Source of the DNA: RH-AL1 sp965198495 | GTDB taxonomy: Bacteria > Pseudomonadota > Alphaproteobacteria > Rhizobiales > Beijerinckiaceae | NCBI GenBank assembly: GCA_965198495.1 | Contig: CBDAPL010000001.1 | Coordinates: forward strand, 2,852,001-2,916,000 | DNA length: 64,000 nt | Direction: 5' to 3' | Shown: in pieces, positions 16,783 through 27,882 of the stretch | How the letters are laid out: every line of letters starts with the position of its first letter | How positions within the stretch are numbered: the first letter of the stretch is position 1 | Notes under the pieces: generated by a model | What the model was told of the DNA's origin: nothing | The model's database searches: none | What the model saw: only the letters and a program-made list of their open reading frames with translations | Position numbers and translations under genes: made by a program

Positions 16783-17097
16783 ATGGTTCGTACCGGACGC
16801 ATTCAGACAACGGCCCTCGCACTGGCGATGGTGGCGGGCGCCGCGATGGCTTTCGCGCAACCAGCCCAAGCCGCGATGAAGCACTCTCGCAACCTGTATG
16901 TCACGGGCAAGCGCTTCGCGCCCGCGACCGTGAAGGCCGGCTACGTCGGCGCCCCCGGCTATACCTACGGACCGCCTGGTCCGATCCGCCCGATGCTCAT
17001 CGATCCGGGCCTCGGCGGCGGATTTCTCGGCGTCGGCATCTTCCCGTCGATCGGCTTCTTCCGTGGCGTCCCCGTCCTCAGCGCTTTTAGGCTGTAG
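16783..17097 (+). CDS. Secreted small hypothetical protein, 104 aa
   Basis: The start is well supported by AAGGAG ending 6 bases before the ATG. A clear signal peptide (MVRTGRIQTTALALAMVAGA... AQPAQA, cut near residue 31) precedes a mature region of about 70 residues rich in Gly, Pro and aromatic residues, with GYVGAPGYTYGPPGP and GGGFLGVGIFPS. No family recognised; probably periplasmic or surface-associated. A good hairpin follows 11 bases after the stop, so this looks like a monocistronic unit. Confidence 0.75.
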   Translation: MVRTGRIQTTALALAMVAGAAMAFAQPAQAAMKHSRNLYVTGKRFAPATVKAGYVGAPGYTYGPPGPIRPMLIDPGLGGGFLGVGIFPSIGFFRGVPVLSAFRL

Positions 17098-17107
17098 GCG
17101 AGTTTGG

Positions 17108-17139
17108 AAGAGGATCGGGGCATGCTCCCTGATCCTCTT
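17108..17139 (+). terminator. Terminator-like hairpin after the secreted protein gene
   Basis: AAGAGGATC (17108-17116) pairs perfectly with GATCCTCTT (17131-17139), and the stem continues with GGGG against CCCT (one G-U) around a 6-base loop. The 3' side is only moderately T-rich. Confidence 0.6.
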
Positions 17140-17257
17140 CACGTCTCACTAATGGCCAATGCGCAAGCGTCATGATTTCCAGGCCAAACTTTTTTGGCTT
17201 CTGCTATGTCAGACAAGCATGCGCGGCATCAGCGCGAGCGGCCAATTAGGACGTCCG

Positions 17258-17809
17258 ATGAAGCCTCCGATCCTCGCGCTCTCACTTTGCCTGAGCCTTT
17301 GCGGGACGCCGGCATGGGCAGCCCTCAAGCTGGGCGATGCGGCGCCCGATTTTACCGTGGAGGCCGCGCAGGGTGGCAATCGATTCGAGTTCAAGCTTGC
17401 CGACGCCCTGAAGAAGGGCCCGGTCGTCGTCTACTTCTATCCGAAATCCTTCACGAGCGTCTGCACGCAAGAGGCGCATGACTTCGCCGAGAACATCCAG
17501 AACTTCAAGACGGCCGGCGCCAGCGTGATCGGCGTGTCCAGCGACGACATCAACGTCCAGCGCGACTTCTCGGCGAAGGAATGTCGGGACAAGTTTCCGG
17601 TCGGCGCCGACCCGGACTTCACGATCATCAACGCCTACGACGCCGCTTTCACCGTGCCGGTCGCCGGCGCGGTCTTCGCCAACCGCATCTCCTACGTGAT
17701 CGCCCCGGACGGCAAGATCATCGAGGAATACACCGACTCGAGTGCCGAAAATCACATCAAGAACGCGCTGGCCGCCGTCGACAAATGGCGATCGGAGCAC
17801 AAGCCCTAA
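17258..17809 (+). CDS. Exported peroxiredoxin (AhpC/TSA-BCP type)
   Basis: 183 residues from ATG 17258, which is preceded by AGGA with 6-base spacing and begins a clear signal peptide (MKPPILALSLCLSLCGTPAWA). A longer frame from 17159 would bury that signal. The thioredoxin-fold domain has the peroxidatic motif PxxxTxxC as PKSFTSVCT; a second Cys lies in SAKECRDKF about 40 residues later. It should reduce peroxides in the periplasm. The mature part, ALKLGDAAPDFTVEAAQGG, opens as in other bacterioferritin-comigratory-type peroxiredoxins. It converges on gyrA. Confidence 0.9.
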   Translation: MKPPILALSLCLSLCGTPAWAALKLGDAAPDFTVEAAQGGNRFEFKLADALKKGPVVVYFYPKSFTSVCTQEAHDFAENIQNFKTAGASVIGVSSDDINVQRDFSAKECRDKFPVGADPDFTIINAYDAAFTVPVAGAVFANRISYVIAPDGKIIEEYTDSSAENHIKNALAAVDKWRSEHKP

Positions 17810-17838
17810 CACCGGCCTAGGCAGAGCGTCGGCCGGTG
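17810..17838. terminator. Hairpin between peroxiredoxin gene and gyrA (bidirectional)
   Basis: CACCGGCC (17810-17817) is an exact inverse of GGCCGGTG (17831-17838), with a 13-base loop. It fills the 39-base space between the two convergent genes, so it could end both transcripts. Confidence 0.5.
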
Positions 17839-17848
17839 CGCTGGCGGC

Positions 17849-20647
<2,799 letters not shown>

Positions 20648-20762
20648 AGATCTGATTCCAGTGAAGGTAGTTGCGCGCCAACCTTACAGATCGAGTGTCC
20701 GAAAGGCCAGTTTCGCGGATCCTCGACACGCAAGCTGTGGATTGCCCGCCGTTGAGCGAACG

Positions 20763-20809
20763 TTGACTGCAAGGACGTTCCGGATATCCTGAGCGCGGGA
20801 GAATATCCG
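20763..20809 (+). promoter_or_regulatory. vapBC promoter with overlapping operator-like inverted repeat
   Basis: TTGACT (20763-20768) and TATCCT (20785-20790), 16 bases apart, resemble a sigma-70 promoter. CGGATAT at 20781-20787 is the inverse of ATATCCG at 20803-20809, just before the ATG, and the palindrome GGATATCC covers the -10 box. This fits autoregulation by the antitoxin. A GGGAG ribosome site is at 20797-20801. Confidence 0.5.
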
Positions 20810-21052
20810 ATGCCTCTTTACATCAAGGATGACGCGACGTCCTGCCTGGTCGCCGAATTGGCGACCCGCCTCAATGTCTCGAAGCAGGATGCGGTGAAAG
20901 GCGCCGTCCAGGCGCAACTTGACCGGTTGGCCGGCGACCAGACGACGTTGGACCGTCTGGCGGCCTTCTATGCCAATCACCCGCTGCCATCCAAGACCGG
21001 CGAGGCGGCGGACAAAGCATTTTTCGATACTCTATCTGGCGAGACCGCATGA
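20810..21052 (+). CDS. vapB: VapB-family antitoxin (PSK/Rv0623-like)
   Basis: 80 residues. The N-terminus MPLYIKDDATSCLVAELATR with LNVSKQDAVKGAVQAQLDRL is a ribbon-helix-helix DNA-binding fold of the Rv0623/PSK type; the C-terminal part (ALAAFYANHPLP region) would wrap the toxin. A GGGAG site lies 8 bases upstream. The stop overlaps the toxin ATG by four bases (ATGA), the usual layout of type II toxin-antitoxin modules. It should neutralise VapC and repress its own promoter. Confidence 0.85.
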   Translation: MPLYIKDDATSCLVAELATRLNVSKQDAVKGAVQAQLDRLAGDQTTLDRLAAFYANHPLPSKTGEAADKAFFDTLSGETA

Positions 21053-21441
21053 TCTTCGCGGACGCATCGGCGCTCATCGCGATTTTGGCGCGAGAGGAAG
21101 GCGCTTTGAGCCTCGCCGCGAAGCTGGCCAAGGAAGAGCGCCGCCTCTACTCCGGACTGTCGAAATGGGAAACGATCGCCGGGCTTTGTCGCTCGCATGC
21201 GTTCACGATCGAGAGCGCCGGAAGATTTGTCGAGGACTTCCTAGAGGTTTTCCGTTTCAGACTGGTCCCGATCGGCGCGCTGGAGTCGAAGATCGCGAGC
21301 GAGGCTTATGGAAGGTACGGACGCGGTCGGCATCCCGCGGCACTGAACTTTGGTGATTGCTTTGCCTATGGCTGCGCTAAGAGCCATGCGGCGACGCTGC
21401 TCTACAAAGGGGATGATTTCGCTTTGACCGACTTGCGCTGA
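21049..21441 (+). CDS. vapC: VapC-family PIN-domain ribonuclease toxin
   Basis: 130 residues, a full-length PIN domain. The acidic metal-binding residues are in place: Asp in MIFADASALIAIL, Glu in LSKWETIAGL, Asp in ALNFGDCFAYGCAK, and a C-terminal Asp in LLYKGDDFALTDL. Such toxins cleave tRNA or rRNA when the antitoxin is degraded. Overlap with vapB couples translation. The module appears intact and stands alone between gyrA and ribB; no other mobile genes are nearby. Confidence 0.87.
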   Translation: MIFADASALIAILAREEGALSLAAKLAKEERRLYSGLSKWETIAGLCRSHAFTIESAGRFVEDFLEVFRFRLVPIGALESKIASEAYGRYGRGRHPAALNFGDCFAYGCAKSHAATLLYKGDDFALTDLR

Positions 21442-21553
21442 CGCTTCAAGACCGGACGGAGTGGCAGCGCGGCGCGAACGCCGATACCAGATAACGAGGG
21501 GTCCCACCTGAAGCCGATACGGCGCTATATGCGAACGACGCCCCTATATGATG

Positions 21554-21572
21554 CCGACGCAGCAGGCGTCGG
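21554..21572 (+). terminator. Hairpin between vapC and ribB
   Basis: CCGACGC (21554-21560) and GCGTCGG (21566-21572) form a 7-bp stem with a 5-base loop, followed by ACTGTTTC. It lies about 110 bases after vapC. Weak terminator or leader structure of ribB; no FMN riboswitch consensus is visible in this leader. Confidence 0.35.
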
Positions 21573-21611
21573 ACTGTTTCATCCGGCCTTGACAGACTGA
21601 TCGGAGAGTCC

Positions 21612-22697
21612 TTGTCGCCCAGCACGCAGTCTGTCACCCAGGCCATCGAAGCGATCGCGCGCGGCGAGATCGTCGTCGTGACGGACGATGACGATCGCGA
21701 GAACGAAGGCGATCTCGTCTGCGCGGCGTCGCTCTGCACGACGGAAAAGATGGCCTTTATCGTCCGCCATTGCTGCGGCATCGTCTGCGCGCCGATCACG
21801 GGCGATGATGCCAAGCGTCTGCACCTGTCGCCGATGGTCGCCTCGAACGACGCGCCGCTCGGAACCGCCTTCACCGTGACGGTCGACGTGCGCCATGGTT
21901 TGACCACCGGCATTTCGGCCGAGCAGCGCACGAATACCGTGCGCGCGCTCGCCAACGGCAACATGGGGTCGTCCGACTTCGTTCGGCCCGGCCATGTCTT
22001 TCCGCTGATCGCCCGCGAGGGCGGCGTGCTCATGCGCTCTGGCCACACCGAGGCCGCCGTCGACCTTTGCCGCCTCGCCAAGCTGCCGCCCATCGGCGTC
22101 ATCTGCGAACTCGCCAACGACGACGGGACCGTGATGGCCGGCGCGCAGATCATCGCCTTCGCCGAAGCACACGGGCTCAAGCGTATATCGGTCGCCGACC
22201 TCATCGCTTATCGGCAAGCTCGCGAAAAGCTGGTCGAGCGCGTGTCGACCTTCCCCGTCGAGGCGGATGGCTGCACCTTGACCGGCTATGCCTACGAGAC
22301 CCCTTTCGACACCGTGCAGCATTTCGCCTTCGTTCACGGCGACATCGGTGACGGCAGGGACATTCCGACACGATTGCATCGGGTCGACATCGTCGAGGAC
22401 GTCATTCGCGGCGGCAAGGAGATCAAGAAGGTCTTCGCGCGCTTCCGGGCGGAGGGCTGCGGGATCTTCATTTACCTGCGTGATGGCGCCGCCGGCGTTC
22501 CGGCCCGCACCGGACGCGCGATGCCGATCCAGGACTCAGACGCCGTACGAACGCAACAATGGCGCGAGGTGGGGCTCGGCGCACAGATCCTGCGCGATCT
22601 CGGCGTCACCTCGATTCGTCTCCGCACAGCAACCCCTCGACCCTACGTCGGGCTGGCGGGCTTCGGCATCGAGATCACGAGTTACGAGGCACCCTGA
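21612..22697 (+). CDS. ribB: 3,4-dihydroxy-2-butanone-4-phosphate synthase with degenerate GTP cyclohydrolase II domain
   Basis: 361 residues. The N-terminal half (to about residue 205) is a complete RibB, making the four-carbon precursor of riboflavin from ribulose 5-phosphate: TDDDDRENEGDL, and FPLIAREGGVLMRSGHTEAAVDL. The C-terminal half aligns with RibA by order and length but its zinc motif, normally a three-cysteine ECLTGD...RCDCG segment, is replaced by HRVDIVEDVIRGGKEI, so GTP cyclohydrolase activity should be absent. TTG start after GGAG (21603-21606). A separate ribA is expected elsewhere. Confidence 0.92.
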   Translation: MSPSTQSVTQAIEAIARGEIVVVTDDDDRENEGDLVCAASLCTTEKMAFIVRHCCGIVCAPITGDDAKRLHLSPMVASNDAPLGTAFTVTVDVRHGLTTGISAEQRTNTVRALANGNMGSSDFVRPGHVFPLIAREGGVLMRSGHTEAAVDLCRLAKLPPIGVICELANDDGTVMAGAQIIAFAEAHGLKRISVADLIAYRQAREKLVERVSTFPVEADGCTLTGYAYETPFDTVQHFAFVHGDIGDGRDIPTRLHRVDIVEDVIRGGKEIKKVFARFRAEGCGIFIYLRDGAAGVPARTGRAMPIQDSDAVRTQQWREVGLGAQILRDLGVTSIRLRTATPRPYVGLAGFGIEITSYEAP

Positions 22698-22720
22698 ACG
22701 AGGGCGCCGCCGTCAGGCGC

Positions 22721-23215
22721 TCAGCTCTTCTGGAGTGCATTGCCGAAAGGATTGACGTTCAGGAAAAGGCCCGAGAGGAAAGAATTGTCGGCGCCCGCCG
22801 TCGGCGTCGTGCCACTGGCGAAGTTGACCACCTTGCCGTCCTGGATGCCGTAATTTCCGACGCGGGTGACCTTCTTGCCCTTGTCGAAATAGACAGCGTA
22901 GATGCGCTGATCGACGACCGTGGCTTTCATGAAGGCGATGGAACGGTCGCTTTTCTGCGCGATGTAGTACCAGGCGTCGCCGCCGACCGTCGACGTCGTC
23001 GACGGCGTGCCGAGCGTGACGAGCACCTGTTCCGCGGTCTGGCCAGGCTTCACGTCGGCAAGCGCCTGCTGATTCATCTGGTAGCCGTGCTGGATGTCGC
23101 CATCGTAGCCGAGACAGCCAGTCAGCGGCGCGCTGAAAAGAGCAAGGGCAAGGATACGGCCATGGATCCGAGCGCGATGCCCGTCGACACGTGCGGCGGA
23201 ACTGCTGGACTGCAT
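22721..23215 (-). CDS. bamE: Outer membrane assembly lipoprotein BamE/OmlA family
   Basis: 164 residues from ATG 23215. The signal ends in a lipobox (SAPLTGC), so the Cys near residue 33 would be lipidated. The SmpA/OmlA domain follows: VKPGQTAEQVLVTLGTPSTT, GGDAWYYIAQKSDRSIAFMK and VDQRIYAVYFDKGKKV. BamE assists beta-barrel insertion as part of the BAM complex. A frame from 23284 adds 23 residues before the signal and is less likely. Divergent from the chaperone gene, as is frequent in Hyphomicrobiales. Convergent with ribB. Confidence 0.9.
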   Translation of the reverse strand: MQSSSSAARVDGHRARIHGRILALALFSAPLTGCLGYDGDIQHGYQMNQQALADVKPGQTAEQVLVTLGTPSTTSTVGGDAWYYIAQKSDRSIAFMKATVVDQRIYAVYFDKGKKVTRVGNYGIQDGKVVNFASGTTPTAGADNSFLSGLFLNVNPFGNALQKS

Positions 23216-23450
23216 GGCGACGATGATCTCCGGCAACGCGACCCCGCCGAACGCAAGCCGATCGAGCGGAACTCGAACAGGCAAGTTTCACTTGCGTTCA
23301 ACGTTCACGATGCCTAACCCCGGCTTGTGACGAAAGCAAGGTAAGGACGACCGCGCCAACGCGTGGCCGCCTGCTATCACCCGCCAGGCGGTCTCGCCCG
23401 TGGGCAGCCTTCATCCGCATCCGCCAGTGCGCCGCGCAAGGCTTGTATTC

Positions 23451-24011
23451 ATGGTCTTCGGTCTCTTCCGCCGCTCCGCCAACGAGGCCGTCATCGAACG
23501 CCTTTACGCGTCGATCGTCACGGCCTCGCGGCAGCCGGAGCTCTATGCCGATCTGGAGGTGCCCGACACGTTCGAAGGTCGCTTCGAGAGCCTCACGCTG
23601 CACGCCGTGCTGGTGTTGCGTCGTCTTCAGGCCTGCCCGTCGCCTGGCCCCGACATGGCGCAGCACCTGATCGATACAGTCTTCAAGCACCTCGACAGGA
23701 CGTTACGCGAGATGGGCGTGGGCGATACGACCGTCCCCAAGAGGATGAAGAAGCTCGCCGAGGCATTTCTCGGCCGAAGCACCGCCTACCAGGAGGCTTT
23801 GGCCGCCGGTCCGGACGCCCTGGCCGCCGCGCTCTCGCGCAATATCTACGTCGGCCAGCGGGATGGAGAGCGCCTCGCACGTTACGTTGAAGCCAGCATC
23901 GGGGCGCTCGACGCCGAAGGTGTCCAGGGCTTCATCGAGGGGCGCGTGCCCTTCGCCGAGCGCCATCGCGTTCCCGGCGGCGGGGCGACCGCGTCGGAGA
24001 TCACACGATGA
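23451..24011 (+). CDS. Ubiquinol-cytochrome c chaperone family protein (CBP3-like)
   Basis: 186 residues from ATG 23451 (MVFGLFRRSANEAVIERLYASIV). The family, related to mitochondrial Cbp3, assists assembly of cytochrome bc1. Visible features are VPDTFEGRFESLTLHAVLVLRRL, the helix AQHLIDTVFKHLDRTLREMGVGD and KRMKKLAEAFLGRSTAYQEAL. The stop overlaps the ATG of the DUF177 gene, so translation is coupled. This gene sits next to bamE (divergent) and DUF177, a stable alphaproteobacterial arrangement. Confidence 0.88.
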   Translation: MVFGLFRRSANEAVIERLYASIVTASRQPELYADLEVPDTFEGRFESLTLHAVLVLRRLQACPSPGPDMAQHLIDTVFKHLDRTLREMGVGDTTVPKRMKKLAEAFLGRSTAYQEALAAGPDALAAALSRNIYVGQRDGERLARYVEASIGALDAEGVQGFIEGRVPFAERHRVPGGGATASEITR

Positions 24012-24616
24012 AAGGGAGGCAGCCCTCCACGACGCCGCGCCCGCGCGGACCCTTCGCCCGCCCGCTCAAGGTGCGCGAGGTGACCGAAGACGGTCTGGAA
24101 CTCACAATCGAAGCGAAGCCGGAGGAGTGCTCGGCCGTCGCGGCGGAGGCCGGCCTACCTGCGATCGCGTCGCTGTCTGTCGCCTACGCGATCGAGCGCC
24201 GGGCCGGCGGCCGACTGGAGGTCACGGGCGACCTCAAGGCGAGGATCACGCAGGTTTGCGTCGTCAGCCTCGACGAATTCGAAAGCGACGTGACGCAGGC
24301 GATCGATCTGACCTTCGCGCCGGAGCCGGCGACTGAGCGGCTTGCCGCGCGCCACGAGTCGCGGACCGATCGCCATCGGGGGCCTGATCGGCCGCTGGCT
24401 CCCGTCCCTGGAAGCGACGACCAGGTCGATCCGCCGGACCCGATCATCGACGACACCATCGATCTTGGCGCGATCGCGGTCGAATTCTTGGTGCTGTCAT
24501 TAGACTTGTATCCTAAGAAGCCGGGCGTCCAGTTCTCCGACCTCGTCGGCGGCGAGGACGACGAGCCCGAGCCATCGCCGTTCGCCGCGCTGGAGCGGCT
24601 CAAGGACCAGTCGTGA
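24008..24616 (+). CDS. DUF177 (YceD-like) protein
   Basis: 202 residues. The DUF177/YceD family is associated with 23S rRNA maturation and usually sits near rpmF and plsX; here plsX follows after 22 bases and no rpmF lies between. The N-terminal region has RPLKVREVTEDGLELTIEA; the conserved core is VTGDLKARITQVCVVSLDEFESDV, and the C-terminal half has IDLGAIAVEFLVLSLDLYPKKPG. It begins at the ATGA overlap with the preceding chaperone gene. Cytoplasmic. Confidence 0.88.
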   Translation: MKGRQPSTTPRPRGPFARPLKVREVTEDGLELTIEAKPEECSAVAAEAGLPAIASLSVAYAIERRAGGRLEVTGDLKARITQVCVVSLDEFESDVTQAIDLTFAPEPATERLAARHESRTDRHRGPDRPLAPVPGSDDQVDPPDPIIDDTIDLGAIAVEFLVLSLDLYPKKPGVQFSDLVGGEDDEPEPSPFAALERLKDQS

Positions 24617-24638
24617 TCACAAGATCTCGCACGATCGC

Positions 24639-25748
24639 ATGTCCCGCCACCGAATGACGATCCGTATCGCCATCGACGCCATGGGCGGCGATTTCGGTCC
24701 CGCCGTCACGGTCGAGGGCGCCGCGTTGGCGCTCGAGCGACATCGCGACGCGACCTTCGTCTTCTTCGGACGCGAGGCGGAGATCGCGCCGCTGCTGGCG
24801 GCGCGGCCCGCGCTGGGCGCCGTCTCGAGCGTCCGTCACACCGACGTCGCCGTCAACATGAACGATAAGCCGAGCCAGGCCTTGCGCGCCGGACGCCGCG
24901 TGTCGTCGATGTGGCTGGCGATCGAAGCCGTCAAGAAAGGCGAGGCGGATGCCGTCGTTTCCGCCGGCAATACCGGCGCGCTGATGGCGATGGCGAAGAT
25001 CTGCCTGCGCACGATGCATCAGATCGATCGTCCCGCCATCGCCGCGATCTGGCCGACGTTGCGGGGACAATCGATCGTCCTCGACGTCGGCGCGACGATC
25101 GGCGCCGACGCGCGCTCGCTGGTCGAACTCGCCGTCATGGGCGCGGCCATGGCGCGGATCGTCCTTGCCATCGAGCGTCCCTCCGTCGGGCTCCTCAACG
25201 TCGGCGTCGAGGAGATCAAGGGACTGGAAGAAGTCAAAGCCGCCTCGCGTCTGCTGCGCGACGCCGACATGCCGGGCCTGCGCTACCACGGCTTCGTCGA
25301 AGGGGACGATCTCGGCAAAGGTACGGTGGACGTCGTCGTCACCGAGGGCTTCACAGGCAATATCGCTCTGAAGACGGCGGAAGGCACGGCGAAGCAGATC
25401 GGCCAGTACATCCGCGCCGCGATGAGCGGATCGTTGCGCGCCAAGCTCGCCTATGTGCTGCTGCGCGACACCGAGGCTTTCCGCGCGATGCGCCAGAAGA
25501 TGGACGTGCGCAACATCAACGGCGGCGTCTTCCTCGGTCTTGAAGGCATCGTCATCAAGAGCCACGGCGGGACCGATGCCGTTGGTATGGCTCGCGCGAT
25601 CGACATGGGTCATGCGATGGTCCGCGACGGGTTGCTGGCGAAGATCCGCGATATGCTCGCACAGACCTTGAGCGACAAGGCCGATGATATCGCCGCGCCG
25701 GCGCCGCCGACATCGGCCCTCGAGGCGACCAGGACAGAGCAAACGTGA
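24639..25748 (+). CDS. plsX: Phosphate acyltransferase PlsX
   Basis: 369 residues. Makes acyl-phosphate from acyl-ACP, the first step of the PlsX/PlsY route to phosphatidic acid, at the inner membrane face. Motifs: IAIDAMGGDFGP, ADAVVSAGNTGALMAMAKI, RPAIAAIWPT and the C-terminal GVFLGLEGIVIKSHGGTD. The start may be ATG 24639 or ATG 24654 (MTIRIAIDAMGG); neither has a strong ribosome site. The stop overlaps the GTG of fabH. Confidence 0.96.
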   Translation: MSRHRMTIRIAIDAMGGDFGPAVTVEGAALALERHRDATFVFFGREAEIAPLLAARPALGAVSSVRHTDVAVNMNDKPSQALRAGRRVSSMWLAIEAVKKGEADAVVSAGNTGALMAMAKICLRTMHQIDRPAIAAIWPTLRGQSIVLDVGATIGADARSLVELAVMGAAMARIVLAIERPSVGLLNVGVEEIKGLEEVKAASRLLRDADMPGLRYHGFVEGDDLGKGTVDVVVTEGFTGNIALKTAEGTAKQIGQYIRAAMSGSLRAKLAYVLLRDTEAFRAMRQKMDVRNINGGVFLGLEGIVIKSHGGTDAVGMARAIDMGHAMVRDGLLAKIRDMLAQTLSDKADDIAAPAPPTSALEATRTEQT

Positions 25749-26737
25749 AGCAACAAGCCCCGGGTATCCTGCGCTCGGTGGTCGTGGGCGTGGGCTCCTA
25801 TCTTCCCGCCGACGTGGTCACGAACCAGGATCTCGAGAAAACCATCGCGACCTCGCACGAGTGGATCGTCCAACGCACCGGGATCACGCGCCGGCACATC
25901 GCGGCGAAGGATGAGACGACCTCGACGCTGGGCTTGAAAGCCGCCCAGTCGGCGCTCGCCGACGCAAGGCTCGGCCCCGACGACATAGACCTCGTGATCG
26001 TCGCGACCTCGACGCCGGACTTCACGTTTCCCGCTGTCGCCACGCAGATCCAGGCCGGTCTGGGCATGTTCCATGGCGCGGCGTTCGACCTTCAGGCGGT
26101 GTGTTCGGGCTTCGTGTTCGCGGTGGCGACCGCCGACAAGTTTCTCGCGTCCGGCTCGCACAAGCGAGCGCTGGTGATCGGTGCCGAGACCTTCTCGCGT
26201 CTCCTTGATTGGGAGGACCGGACCACCTGCGTCCTGTTCGGCGACGGAGCGGCCGCGATCGTGCTGGAGGCACGCGAAGGCACCGGAGCGATCGGCGATC
26301 GCGGCGTGCTCACCTCGCATCTGCGTTCCGACGGGCGCCATCGCGCGAAGCTTTATGTCGATGGCGGGCCCTCGTCGACGCGAACGACCGGGCATTTGCG
26401 CATGGCCGGCAAGGAGGTGTTCAGACATGCGGTCGGCATGGTCACGGACGTGATCGAGGATGCCTTCAAGGCGACGGGCACGAGCGCGGCGGATCTCGAT
26501 TGGTTCGTGCCTCATCAAGCAAACAGGCGCATCATCGATGCGTCGGCGGACAAGCTCGGCATCGATCGCGACAAGGTCGTCGTCACCGTCGATCAGCACG
26601 CCAACACGTCGGCCGCCTCGATCCCCCTGGCGCTCGCCGTCGCGCGCGCGGACGGTCGTATCAAGACGGGCGATCTCGTGATGATAGAGGCGATGGGCGG
26701 CGGTTTCACCTGGGGATCGGCGCTGATCCGCTGGTAG
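25745..26737 (+). CDS. fabH: Beta-ketoacyl-ACP synthase III
   Basis: 330 residues. Condenses acetyl-CoA with malonyl-ACP to start fatty-acid synthesis. The Cys-His-Asn triad is visible: Cys in DLQAVCSGFVFAVA, His in DWFVPHQANRRI and Asn in DQHANTSAASIPLAL. The N-terminus VVVGVGSYLPADVVTN is typical. GTG start at 25745 overlaps the plsX TGA (GTGA), coupling fatty-acid and phospholipid initiation. Ends in GGGFTWGSALIRW, complete. Confidence 0.97.
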   Translation: MKQQAPGILRSVVVGVGSYLPADVVTNQDLEKTIATSHEWIVQRTGITRRHIAAKDETTSTLGLKAAQSALADARLGPDDIDLVIVATSTPDFTFPAVATQIQAGLGMFHGAAFDLQAVCSGFVFAVATADKFLASGSHKRALVIGAETFSRLLDWEDRTTCVLFGDGAAAIVLEAREGTGAIGDRGVLTSHLRSDGRHRAKLYVDGGPSSTRTTGHLRMAGKEVFRHAVGMVTDVIEDAFKATGTSAADLDWFVPHQANRRIIDASADKLGIDRDKVVVTVDQHANTSAASIPLALAVARADGRIKTGDLVMIEAMGGGFTWGSALIRW

Positions 26738-26883
26738 TCGAAAGACAACATGCGGACGGCGCTCAAAGCCTTGCCTGATCGTGGCTTTTTCCCCATTTTG
26801 CGTCAGGTTTCACGCCGACATCCCATATTTCGGGCGCGGCGTGCCTTTAAGCTGAACTCGATCGTGACAGCACGGGTGTCTCC

Positions 26884-27252
26884 ATGACAAAGGCCGAAAT
26901 AGAGACGGCGGCTTCGGCACGGTCGAGGGCCGAACTCAGTGCCGCCGCGACCGTCACGCGTGTCGACCTCGCCGAGGCGGTCTACAGACGCGTCGGCCTG
27001 TCGCGCAAGGAATCCGCATGTCTCGTCGAGATGGTGTTGGGCGAGGTCGTCGACCGATTAGCCATCGGAGAGACGGTCAAGCTGTCGTCATTCGGCTCGT
27101 TCGTCGTTCGCGATAAAGGCGAACGAGTCGGGCGTAATCCAAAGACAGGGGTCGAAGTGCCGATCATGCAGCGTCGCGTGCTGGTCTTCAAACCATCCAA
27201 TGTCCTGAAGGCGCACATGAACGGGGAGGTCATCCCGGAAGACGACGTCTAG
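26884..27252 (+). CDS. ihfA: Integration host factor subunit alpha
   Basis: 122 residues. A nucleoid DNA-bending protein acting as a heterodimer with IhfB. The HU/IHF domain starts near residue 24 (TRVDLAEAVYRRVGLSRKES) and contains VKLSSFGSFVVRDKGER and the minor-groove arm GRNPKTGVEVPIMQRRVLVF. A 20-residue Ala/Glu-rich N-terminal extension precedes it, longer than in E. coli IhfA. The gene lies between fabH and the MerR gene, as in related genomes. Confidence 0.94.
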   Translation: MTKAEIETAASARSRAELSAAATVTRVDLAEAVYRRVGLSRKESACLVEMVLGEVVDRLAIGETVKLSSFGSFVVRDKGERVGRNPKTGVEVPIMQRRVLVFKPSNVLKAHMNGEVIPEDDV

Positions 27253-27309
27253 CGTTGCCACGAAGCTGAATGAAAGGTTAAGCTTGGGCGGCCAGGAGCC
27301 TGAGCCTTC

Positions 27310-27831
27310 ATGGAAAAAAGCGCCGACGCCTTTCGCACGATTAGCGAAGTCGCCGATGATCTCGACCTTCCGCAGCATGTGCTGCGGTTCTGGGAAACCC
27401 GTTTTCCGCAGATACGGCCGCTGAAGCGGGCCGGCGGGCGGCGCTACTATCGGCCGGCGGACATCGGACTGCTCCGCACGATCCGCATCCTGCTCTACGA
27501 TGAGGGCTACACCATCAAGGGCGTGCAGCGCCTGCTCAAAGAGCAGGGCGCGCGCGGCGTGGTTGCCAGATCGAGCGAGGCCGACGAACAGGCTTCCGAC
27601 TTCGCTCATGACACGCCTATCGACAGCGCGATGTCGGCAAGCTTGAGCGTTGACGAAAGATCAGGTGCCGCTCGCGAGTCCGAGCACGAGAATGAAGCCC
27701 AACTCAACGGGCCGCTCGACGCGGCCTACGATCGAGCGATGCCCGTCGTCGTATCGGGCCGGACCACTTTACGCGAGGTGCTCACGACGCTCGAGGAGTG
27801 CGAACGCATGCTCCGCGCCTTGCGTTCGTGA
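27310..27831 (+). CDS. MerR family transcriptional regulator
   Basis: 173 residues. The N-terminal winged helix-turn-helix covers about residues 8-75: FRTISEVADDLDLPQHVLRFWETRFPQ and GGRRYYRPADIGLLRTIRILLYDEGYTIKGVQRLL. The C-terminal part is charged and low in complexity, ending in a helical TTLEECERMLRALRS, likely for dimerisation; no metal-binding cysteines are present. This ihfA-linked MerR type is conserved in alphaproteobacteria; its inducer is unknown. A tRNA-Pro gene follows. Confidence 0.9.
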   Translation: MEKSADAFRTISEVADDLDLPQHVLRFWETRFPQIRPLKRAGGRRYYRPADIGLLRTIRILLYDEGYTIKGVQRLLKEQGARGVVARSSEADEQASDFAHDTPIDSAMSASLSVDERSGAARESEHENEAQLNGPLDAAYDRAMPVVVSGRTTLREVLTTLEECERMLRALRS

Positions 27832-27882
27832 CGCCGCTAAGACGTTTGCAGCGGGGCGCCCGTTGTCTATAAGGGCCACAGT

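Noticed and set aside
21442..21611. FMN riboswitch upstream of ribB
   Set aside because: The leader lacks the conserved RFN-element segments; only a short hairpin is visible.
26884..27252. Phage-derived HU/IHF gene
   Set aside because: Context (fabH upstream, MerR and tRNA downstream) and sequence fit the normal chromosomal ihfA; no phage genes are near.
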